NCBI GenBank assembly: GCA_052170175.1
Contig: JBQNBA010000024.1
Location: 1 to 15,594, forward strand
Length of the DNA: 15,594 nt
Reading direction: 5' to 3'
DNA from: JAAYFO01 sp052170175
GTDB taxonomy: Bacteria; Spirochaetota; Spirochaetia; Sphaerochaetales; Sphaerochaetaceae
In this document: positions 1-5,736 of the stretch, piece after piece
Position numbering within the stretch: the first letter of the stretch is position 1
Layout of the letters: every line of letters begins with the position of its first letter
Notes under the pieces: model-generated
Seen by the model: only the letters and a program-made list of their open reading frames with translations
Told to the model about the DNA's origin: nothing
Database searches by the model: none
Position numbers and translations under genes: made by a program

Positions 1-63
1 GTTCCATATCCGCTTGAAAGCCTCGGTCAGCAAACGTTGACGGGCCTTTGGGGAACCGCTCAT
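1..63 (-). CDS. 5' end of an unidentified gene downstream of truA (partial)
   Basis: An ATG at 63-61 overlaps the truA stop codon in an ATGA arrangement. The frame stays open for 21 codons to the left edge. The visible N-terminus is short, basic and polar (begins MSGSPKARQRLL) with no signal peptide or recognisable motif. The overlap with truA suggests it is the next gene of the same minus-strand operon and is translationally coupled. Too little is visible to name a family. Confidence 0.55.
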   Translation of the reverse strand, partial: MSGSPKARQRLLTEAFKRIWN

Positions 64-905
64 TGGCTTTCCTCCTCGAACCATCTGTATTCATCCGGGT
101 TGAAGCTTACTCTCCATAGGTATAGTCCGTCAGGCTTTGCTGTTGCGAGCGCCTGTGAACGGTCTTTGCTGTCAATAATACGCATGAATTCTTCTTTTGG
201 AGCCATCGTTTGGGCAAGGGTGAGCATCGTTCCGGCAAGAGAGCGAACCATTCTGTACAGGAAGGCGTTCCCGCATATTCTGAAAATCAGAACATCTCCG
301 CCGTATGGGGATGGCTCGATATGGAAATCAGATTCATATATATCGCGGAAATGGCTTTCCGATAAATCACCGCTTCCGGTGAAGGCTGAGAAGTCGTGGG
401 TTCCTTTCAGGCATTCGGCATAGCTTTCCACAAGCTCCAGATCCGGCAGCTTTCTGACGCATGTGAACAACCCGTGCTCGAAGCAGGTGAAGTCGGCGGC
501 GCCTCTCACGAAATATCTGTATTCCCTGGCCATGGCGGAGAACCTGCTGTGAAACATCGGCGGCGCATCATAGCAATGGTTGACGGTTATATCATCGGGG
601 AGCATCAGCGCATGTTCGAATGCCTGCGGCGGGACTGTGCAGTCCGATGGGACATCGAAATGACAGACCTGACCCATGGCATGCACCTTGCTGTCCGTCC
701 TGCCCGAAGCGCTTATAGTCACAGGAATGCCCAAATAGGAGCTTATTGCGTTCTGAAGCGTTTCCTGCACTGTCCTCATCCCGCTTTGCATCTGCCATCC
801 GCAGAAAAGCCGCCCATCGTAGGCAACCTCCATCGCTATTCTTCTGAATCCTGACTGCACGGCGAATTGCTCGGGAGCAGGGCGGTTCCAATCAGCTCTC
901 GGCAT
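60..905 (-). CDS. truA: tRNA pseudouridine(38-40) synthase TruA
   Basis: Isomerises uridines 38-40 in the anticodon stem-loop of several tRNAs to pseudouridine; cytoplasmic. The catalytic motif GRTDSKVHA is present, with the aspartate at about residue 71. The usual glycine before VHA is lysine here. Other family signatures are the early YDGRLFCGWQMQ segment, FHSRFSAMAREYRY near residue 122-135, and GNAFLYRMVRSLAGT near residue 210-225. Length is 281 aa, slightly above the usual 245-270 because of about 20 extra N-terminal residues. Start: AGGAGG lies at 917-912, which touches an ATG at 911 but is 6 nt from the ATG at 905, so 905 is preferred. It overlaps the acpS end by 14 nt and sits in the glpK-cdaA-cdaR-acpS-truA unit. 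The family assignment is secure. Confidence 0.95.
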   Translation of the reverse strand: MPRADWNRPAPEQFAVQSGFRRIAMEVAYDGRLFCGWQMQSGMRTVQETLQNAISSYLGIPVTISASGRTDSKVHAMGQVCHFDVPSDCTVPPQAFEHALMLPDDITVNHCYDAPPMFHSRFSAMAREYRYFVRGAADFTCFEHGLFTCVRKLPDLELVESYAECLKGTHDFSAFTGSGDLSESHFRDIYESDFHIEPSPYGGDVLIFRICGNAFLYRMVRSLAGTMLTLAQTMAPKEEFMRIIDSKDRSQALATAKPDGLYLWRVSFNPDEYRWFEEESQ

Positions 906-1341
906 CGCCATCCTCCTTGCATTGCGCTTCCCTGCATTGCGCTTCCTTGCATTGCGCTTCCTCGTATGTGACCTGCACTATGGCTATCGCCAGCGGCGGC
1001 TCGTGGGTCAGCGACAGAGCCGTTGAGGCTTCTGCGCCGAATATCGAGTGAAAGCGGCTCTTTACGGAGCCGTGAAGCACGAGGAACGGCTTTCCTGACG
1101 TCATGGCTGCGGTTTCTATCTCCCTGAGCGAGTTGCCGGCAACTCCGGTTCCCATCGCCTTGCAGAAGGCTTCCTTTGCGGCGAATCTGGAAGCAAGATA
1201 CTCGGCGCGCAGCTCGGGATTGACGATGGATTGCGCCCTGTTTATCTCGTTTTCATGATAATACGATGAAACGAAATGCTCGGAGAGCCGTTTTGCCCTC
1301 TCTATGTTTACCGCATCGATTCCCATTGAGAACTTAGTCAT
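892..1341 (-). CDS. acpS: holo-[acyl-carrier-protein] synthase
   Basis: Transfers 4'-phosphopantetheine from CoA to a serine of acyl carrier protein, activating fatty-acid synthesis; cytoplasmic. Both metal/CoA-binding signatures are present: GIDAVNIER near the start (Asp9) and SRFAAKEAFCKAMG (Glu57, Lys56). The core ends near residue 127, the usual AcpS length. It is followed by an unusual charged tail in which the pentapeptide EAQC(K/R) occurs three times, encoded by a 15-bp tandem repeat (919-963). The ATG at 1341 overlaps the cdaR stop (ATGA). A second in-frame ATG at 1326, just before GIDAVN, is a possible alternative start. It is the fourth gene of the minus-strand operon. The tail is probably dispensable and variable in length (inference). 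Confidence 0.93.
   Translation of the reverse strand: MTKFSMGIDAVNIERAKRLSEHFVSSYYHENEINRAQSIVNPELRAEYLASRFAAKEAFCKAMGTGVAGNSLREIETAAMTSGKPFLVLHGSVKSRFHSIFGAEASTALSLTHEPPLAIAIVQVTYEEAQCKEAQCREAQCKEDGDAES
912..917 (-). promoter_or_regulatory. Shine-Dalgarno of truA (AGGAGG)
   Basis: A perfect AGGAGG on the minus strand, inside the acpS coding end. Spacing is 0 nt to the ATG at 911 and 6 nt to the ATG at 905, so it favours the downstream start. Confidence 0.75.
919..963 (-). repeat. 15-bp tandem repeat, three copies, in the 3' end of acpS
   Basis: Three consecutive 15-bp units (919-933, 934-948, 949-963) differ only in their last two bases and encode EAQC plus K or R. On the minus strand each unit carries an (A/G)AGGAA- or AGGGAA-like purine core. 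The true truA Shine-Dalgarno (912-917) lies directly beyond the last unit. Copy-number change would stay in frame. Confidence 0.9.
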
Positions 1342-1748
1342 TGCGTTCTTTTTAAAAGCGCCCTGACTTTAGATGGGGCGGATGTGAATATGATTTGCTC
1401 TGATATATCCATGACCCCTTGGGGATAAACAAGGTCAACCGGAACTGTCAGCGGGATGTTTTCGGCTATGGCTTGCTGCAGCAGGTCTTCTTCAATCACG
1501 GTGAAATCCGCCACCGCCTGTATTTCCGAAATGCGAATCAGGTATATCAGCTTCCTGTCGCCGCGTATCGTCAGGCGGATTGAAGTGTCAAGCTTGTTCT
1601 GCGCCTCGTAGCCCTGGGGCAGCCTGATTTGAAGAGGGATGTCCGCCACGGCTTTGTTGTACAGCCCGAAGCGCACTACAAACACTATGCAAAGCGCAAT
1701 CAGGAAGCAGCATATCTTGGCAGGCCAGTTGTTCAGAATCTTTCTCAT
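1338..1748 (-). CDS. cdaR: YbbR-domain protein, likely CdaA regulator CdaR
   Basis: Small membrane-anchored protein with one YbbR-type domain. In Firmicutes the gene after cdaA encodes CdaR, which binds the cyclase and modulates c-di-AMP production from the outer face of the cytoplasmic membrane. Here residues about 8-30 form one hydrophobic helix (WPAKICCFLIALCIVFVV core). A beta-rich segment follows, with the pattern PLQIRLPQGYEA, TIRGDRKLI and VDLVYPQGV typical of YbbR repeats. At 136 aa it holds a single repeat, whereas Bacillus CdaR has several. Start: the ATG at 1748 lies just after the cdaA stop (1755-1753). The frame is open further upstream, but that extension lies inside cdaA and has no family likeness. 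It overlaps acpS by 4 nt. Function is inferred from domain and position. Confidence 0.82.
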   Translation of the reverse strand: MRKILNNWPAKICCFLIALCIVFVVRFGLYNKAVADIPLQIRLPQGYEAQNKLDTSIRLTIRGDRKLIYLIRISEIQAVADFTVIEEDLLQQAIAENIPLTVPVDLVYPQGVMDISEQIIFTSAPSKVRALLKRTQ

Positions 1749-1752
1749 CACG

Positions 1753-2544
1753 CTATTCGTTTTCACTGTTGACCTCCCCGAACACCTCAGGCGCATTGGA
1801 CTGGTAGTTGAACAGCGAGAGCAGGGTGCGCTTTATCGTGTCGGTTTCCAAGTCGTAATACAGGTCGCTGTTATAGGCAAGGCTTATAGTGCTTTTCTCC
1901 TCCGACACCACCAAGACTATGGCGTCGCTTTCCTCCGCCATCCCCAGCGCGGCCCTGTGCCGTGTGCCGAAGGTTTTCTTTATGTCCCTCTGGTCGGAGA
2001 GAGGCAGATAGCAGCCGCAAGCCACGATTCGCCCTTCGCTTATTATCATCGCCCCGTCATGCAGAGGCGTGTCGTGGTCGAAAACCGTCAGAATCAGCGT
2101 GGACGAGAGATCGGCGTTTATCTTGGTGCCTGTGTCTATTATCGATTTCAATGAAATCTGACGGGGGAACACTATAAGCGCGCCTCGGCGCTCTGAGGCC
2201 AGCACCTTGCAGGCGCTGAGTATTGAGTCAATCTGATCGCCGCTGGTCTGTATCTTCTTCCTGAAGAAGCTGGGATTCTTCTGCTCGGTTGCGAAGGCTC
2301 TTCTGAGCTCCGGCTGATATATAAGCAGAAGCAGACAGGTCAGCGGGACAAACATCCATTCAAACAGGGTTCTCAGCACTTCCAGTTCAAAGAACACCGC
2401 AATCGCATAGATTGAGAATGCCACCGCCATTGCCCGGATCATCCCGACAGCCCGCGTGGAGCGGATCACCGAGTAGAAATAATATGCAATCCATGCAAGG
2501 GTCATGATTTCAAGCAGCAGCTTCAAAACGTTCAATGCGCTCAT
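1753..2544 (-). CDS. cdaA: diadenylate cyclase CdaA (DisA_N domain)
   Basis: Condenses two ATP into the second messenger c-di-AMP; membrane-bound. Three hydrophobic segments lie at about residues 5-25, 34-55 and 60-76. The catalytic DisA_N domain then shows GALIV (121-125), the DGA motif in DHDTPLHDGAMII (163-165) and the RHR motif in GTRHRAALG (195-197). These are the ATP- and metal-binding signatures of active cyclases, and nothing essential appears missing. At 263 aa it matches Firmicute CdaA length. Start: AGGA lies 8 nt upstream, right after the glpK stop, 9 bp away. It is followed directly by cdaR, as in many c-di-AMP-producing bacteria. Its placement behind glpK is unusual. Confidence 0.95.
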   Translation of the reverse strand: MSALNVLKLLLEIMTLAWIAYYFYSVIRSTRAVGMIRAMAVAFSIYAIAVFFELEVLRTLFEWMFVPLTCLLLLIYQPELRRAFATEQKNPSFFRKKIQTSGDQIDSILSACKVLASERRGALIVFPRQISLKSIIDTGTKINADLSSTLILTVFDHDTPLHDGAMIISEGRIVACGCYLPLSDQRDIKKTFGTRHRAALGMAEESDAIVLVVSEEKSTISLAYNSDLYYDLETDTIKRTLLSLFNYQSNAPEVFGEVNSENE

Positions 2545-2553
2545 CGTCGATTC

Positions 2554-4050
2554 CTATTCAATCCAGTCAAGGGTTCTTTCAACCGCCTTCTTCCACAGGC
2601 GTACCTTGTTCAACACAGTCTTCTCGTCCATCTTCTTCTCCCAGCGCTTCTCCTCCTTCCATTGGTTAGAAAGCTCATCGGTGCTTCGGAAGATTCCGAC
2701 TGTGAGGCCAGCGGCATATGCCGCTCCAAGGGCAGTGGTCTCCACTATGCGCGGCCTGATGACGGGCACTCTCAGCACGTCAGCCTGGAACTCCATCAGC
2801 GGATTGCTGTTTGTAAGTCCGCCATCGACCTTTAGCTCGGTTATTCTGACCTTGCTGTCCGCCTCTATGGCTTTGAATATATCATAAGCTTGGAATGCAG
2901 TCGATTCCAGAATCGCCCGGCATATGTGATTTCTTGTGGCGAATCCTGTCAGCCCGGCTATTATGCCTCTTGCATCAGATCTCCAATACGGGGCAAAAAG
3001 CCCGCTGAATGCCGGAACCACATAAACCCCTCCGCAATCAGAGACCTCTGAGGCGGCCATGTCAAGCTCCTGCGGCGAGCTCACCATCTTGAGGTTGTCT
3101 CTGGCCCATTGGACGAGTGAGCCTGCCACGGCGATGGAGCCTTCCAGCGCATATGAGACTTCCTGCCCCGCCGCCTTGCTTGCCACAGTGGTCAGCAGAC
3201 CGGAAGTGGATCGGCATAGCTTTGTCCCCGTGTTTTCCAGAAGGAAGCAGCCTGTTCCGTATGTGCATTTCGCCTGTCCGGGATTGAAGCAGGCCTGTCC
3301 GAACAAGGCGGCCTGCTGGTCTCCCATGGCGCCGCACACGGGAACGCTTGCCCTTAGCGGGCCTTCCGTGTCAGTGTATCCGTAGATTTCTCCAGTCGAG
3401 CTTACAATCTGCGGCAGCGACTTTTCATTTATCGTGAACAGCTTGAGCAGGCCATCATCCCATTCGAGCTTCTTTATGTCCATAAGCATGTATCGCGAGG
3501 CATTTGTAGCGTCTGTGACAATCGCCTTGCATCCGGTCAGCTGATAAATCAGCCAGCTGTCAATTGTGCCGAACACGACCTTGCCCGATTCGGCTTGCTT
3601 TCTCAATCCGGGCACATTGTCCAGAAGCCATTTTATCTTGGATGCGGAGAAATACGGGCTCGGCACCAATCCGGTGATTCTCTGTATCGACATGTCCTTT
3701 CCGCTTTCCTTGAGATTGCTTATAAGCCGGCTTCCACGGAGATCCTGCCATACTATGGAATTGTAATAAGGCTCGCCGGTGTCCGGGTTCCAGGCGGTTA
3801 TGGTTTCCCGCTGGTTTGTTATGCCAATCGCATTTATTGCGCTCCCCTCCAGCCCGAGCTTGTCCAAGGTCTCGCCTATGCAGATGCGGGTGTTGCGCCA
3901 GATTTCCATGGGATCATGCTCCACCCAGCCCGGCTGAGGGTATATCTGCTTGTGCTCCAGCTGATGCATGCCGCAGATTTCGCCCTTCTCATTGAATACT
4001 ATGAAACGGGTGCTCGTAGTTCCCTGATCAATCGAACCGATGTACTTCAT
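2554..4050 (-). CDS. glpK: glycerol kinase
   Basis: Phosphorylates glycerol with ATP to sn-glycerol 3-phosphate, feeding phospholipid synthesis and glycolysis; cytoplasmic FGGY-family kinase. It begins with the phosphate-binding loop SIDQGTTSTR (residues 6-15) and has QPGWVEHDPMEIW (about 39-51), GITNQRET (about 77-84), GAMGDQQAALFGQ (about 240), TYGTGCFLL and the C-terminal VDGGLTNS nucleotide-binding loop. At 498 aa it equals the usual length (about 500). Start: AGAGG at 4061-4057, 6 nt before the ATG. It is the first gene of the minus-strand unit ahead of cdaA. No glycerol facilitator or glycerol-3-phosphate dehydrogenase gene is next to it in this window. Confidence 0.97.
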   Translation of the reverse strand: MKYIGSIDQGTTSTRFIVFNEKGEICGMHQLEHKQIYPQPGWVEHDPMEIWRNTRICIGETLDKLGLEGSAINAIGITNQRETITAWNPDTGEPYYNSIVWQDLRGSRLISNLKESGKDMSIQRITGLVPSPYFSASKIKWLLDNVPGLRKQAESGKVVFGTIDSWLIYQLTGCKAIVTDATNASRYMLMDIKKLEWDDGLLKLFTINEKSLPQIVSSTGEIYGYTDTEGPLRASVPVCGAMGDQQAALFGQACFNPGQAKCTYGTGCFLLENTGTKLCRSTSGLLTTVASKAAGQEVSYALEGSIAVAGSLVQWARDNLKMVSSPQELDMAASEVSDCGGVYVVPAFSGLFAPYWRSDARGIIAGLTGFATRNHICRAILESTAFQAYDIFKAIEADSKVRITELKVDGGLTNSNPLMEFQADVLRVPVIRPRIVETTALGAAYAAGLTVGIFRSTDELSNQWKEEKRWEKKMDEKTVLNKVRLWKKAVERTLDWIE

Positions 4051-4067
4051 TTGAAACCTCTGGTGGG

Positions 4068-4073
4068 ATTATA
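4068..4073 (-). promoter_or_regulatory. candidate -10 box of the glpK-cdaA-cdaR-acpS-truA operon
   Basis: A perfect TATAAT on the minus strand, 17 nt before the glpK start codon, would give a leader of about 11 nt that just includes the AGAGG ribosome-binding site. No convincing -35 hexamer sits 16-18 bp upstream (only TATGAA-like sequence), so this is weak or activator-dependent, or chance. Confidence 0.35.
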
Positions 4074-4096
4074 GACCATTTTCAGGTTCTTTCATA

Positions 4097-4137
4097 GGAG
4101 AAGAAAGGAGAAGAAAGGAGAAGATAAGGAGAAGAAA
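4097..4137 (+). repeat. 10-bp polypurine tandem repeat between divergent genes
   Basis: About four copies of a GGAGAAGAAA-type decamer. Two are identical (4101-4110 and 4111-4120), the third has one extra base, and the outer ones are partial. The tract is all purine on the plus strand except one T. It lies upstream of both the glpK and def starts. One unit equals one helical turn. Confidence 0.85.
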
Positions 4138-4252
4138 TTGGTTTGGACGACCTGCTGCTGCATTTGCTTTTTCATATTGAGGGGTTTGGCGCAATCGCCT
4201 GCCCATGGAGGGCTTGATGAAATCAGCGATGATGGGGATTCCCCGATGTTGA

Positions 4253-4282
4253 TTGACCATTGGAATCGGTTCAAGGTATTAT
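4253..4282 (+). promoter_or_regulatory. sigma-70-type promoter of def-fmt, possibly leaderless
   Basis: TTGACC (4253-4258), an 18-bp spacer, and TATTAT (4277-4282): five of six matches at each box. The first base expected for transcription, 7 nt after the -10 box, is the A of the def ATG at 4289, so the mRNA may lack a leader. The position is inferred; the boxes are seen. Confidence 0.55.
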
Positions 4283-4288
4283 TTTGTC

Positions 4289-4789
4289 ATGATAAAGGAA
4301 ATAGTGACATTGGGGTCGGAGATGCTGGGGCAAAAGGCGCACCCGGTGACGGAATTCTCCGAGGATATCAGAAAGCTTGTCAGAGATATGTTTGACACTC
4401 TTGCCGCAAATCCCGGGATAGGTCTGGCAGGGCCGCAGGTGGGCGAGATGAAGCGCTTGTTCGTCATAAAGCTTGACGATGGGGTTGAGAGAGTGTTCAT
4501 CAACCCGGAGATAACCGCCACGTCCGCCGACACCTCGGTTTATGAAGAAGGATGCCTCAGCATACCGGGGCTCTGGCATGATGTGACACGTTCCAGAGCG
4601 GTGTCCGTATTTGCGTATGATGAAAACGGAAAGCCGTTCAATCTGGATGCCGATGGATTGCTTGCCCGTTGTATCCAGCATGAGTTTGACCATCTGGAGG
4701 GTAAGCTTTTCATCGATAGGATAGGTGATGAGGAACGCGAGAGGATGGTAAGGCTATACGAGAAGCGGAGAAAGGGGAAGCGCAGATGA
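4289..4789 (+). CDS. def: peptide deformylase
   Basis: Removes the N-formyl group from nascent proteins; a cytoplasmic metalloenzyme. All three motifs are present: GIGLAGPQVG (about 43-52; usually GxGLAAPQxG), EEGCLS (86-91, metal ligand Cys89) and QHEFDHLEG (His131, Glu132, His135). At 166 aa it has the common length. Start: the frame opens earlier at a TTG (4253), but MIKEIVTLGS at 4289 matches the usual PDF N-terminus, and the TTG overlaps the -35 box. No good Shine-Dalgarno lies at normal distance (AAGG is 12 nt away), which fits a leaderless message. Its stop overlaps the fmt start by ATGA, so the deformylase/formyltransferase pair is coupled. Assignment is secure. Confidence 0.95.
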   Translation: MIKEIVTLGSEMLGQKAHPVTEFSEDIRKLVRDMFDTLAANPGIGLAGPQVGEMKRLFVIKLDDGVERVFINPEITATSADTSVYEEGCLSIPGLWHDVTRSRAVSVFAYDENGKPFNLDADGLLARCIQHEFDHLEGKLFIDRIGDEERERMVRLYEKRRKGKRR

Positions 4790-5730
4790 GGATTCTCTTC
4801 GCCGGGACTTCCGATATTGCCGTCAAGACCTTGGAGGCGGTTGCAGGGAGCTTTGAAGTTGCGGGCGTTCTCACCGGGTCGGACAAGCCTGCGCCCAGAA
4901 CCGGGCGCTTGGAAAGCCCTCCGGTCAAGCTTGCCGCCGACCGCCTTGGGATTCCGGTTGTTCAGTGCGACCATGTCAGGGGAGACGAGTGCAGGGTCTG
5001 CCGGACTTTGGAGCCGGATTTTCTGCTGTGTTTCAGCTTCGGAAGGATATTCGGCCCCAGATTCCTGTCAATTTTCAAGAAGACGATGAATATCCATCCC
5101 TCTCCGCTGCCGATAGCAAGAGGACCCGCACCTGTGCAGGCAGCGATTCTGACAGGCAGCCGCCAATGGGCGGTAAGCTTTCAGGAAATCGGGCTTGGCA
5201 TGGATTGCGGCAGGCTATATGATGTCCTGAAATTCAATCTTGATGGCAGAGAGACAACTGTATCCCTTACAACAGCCATCGCAGAGCTTGCTGCCGAACG
5301 TTGTCTTGATGTGCTGAGAGGCATAGAGGATAAGAAGATGATGCCGTGTGAGCAGCAGGGGGATCCGAGTTGCTGCCGCATGGTGGAGAAAGCAGACGGG
5401 CTTCTGGATTTCTCGCAGTCCGCCCTGGCTGTCCATGCCCGGATAAGGGCGATGTACGACTGGCCCAAGGCATTCACAACACTCGGCGGCGAGCCTGTCA
5501 TGATAACTGGTGTATGGGGCGGCTTCGCCGAGCTTGATGCCGAAGAGGCGATAAGAGACACCGCTCCGGGGACAATAATGGAAATCCGCAAAGGGAAGGG
5601 GATAAAGGTTGCCTGCGCAGACAAGGCGGTGTGGCTGACCCGTTTCCAGATTCCTACCAAAAGAGAGATATCATTTGTTGATTTCGCAAATCAAAAGAAG
5701 AATCTTGCAGGCAGACGGCTGGGGACATGA
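4786..5730 (+). CDS. fmt: methionyl-tRNA formyltransferase
   Basis: Formylates initiator Met-tRNA using 10-formyl-tetrahydrofolate; cytoplasmic. The N-terminal formyl-transferase domain starts MRILFAGTSDIAVKTLEA. It carries the catalytic region NIHPSPLPIARGPAPVQAAI (Asn102, His104) and LGMDCGRLYD (Asp140), corresponding to the Asn/His/Asp triad of the family. The usual leucine-rich SLLPxxRG reads SPLPIARG here, and the usual MDTG is MDCG. The C-terminal tRNA-binding domain begins near residue 205 (FSQSALAVHARIRAMYDWPKAF). At 314 aa the length is normal. It overlaps def by 4 nt, the classical def-fmt arrangement. Confidence 0.95.
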   Translation: MRILFAGTSDIAVKTLEAVAGSFEVAGVLTGSDKPAPRTGRLESPPVKLAADRLGIPVVQCDHVRGDECRVCRTLEPDFLLCFSFGRIFGPRFLSIFKKTMNIHPSPLPIARGPAPVQAAILTGSRQWAVSFQEIGLGMDCGRLYDVLKFNLDGRETTVSLTTAIAELAAERCLDVLRGIEDKKMMPCEQQGDPSCCRMVEKADGLLDFSQSALAVHARIRAMYDWPKAFTTLGGEPVMITGVWGGFAELDAEEAIRDTAPGTIMEIRKGKGIKVACADKAVWLTRFQIPTKREISFVDFANQKKNLAGRRLGT

Positions 5731-5736
5731 AGCGAT

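Noticed and set aside
396..854. Long plus-strand frames inside truA, glpK and other genes
   Set aside because: They lie opposite or out of frame with clearly recognised genes and have no motifs of their own.
4234..4244. GGGGATTCCCC palindrome upstream of def as an operator
   Set aside because: Only a 4-bp arm with a 3-bp centre, single copy, no matching known regulator.
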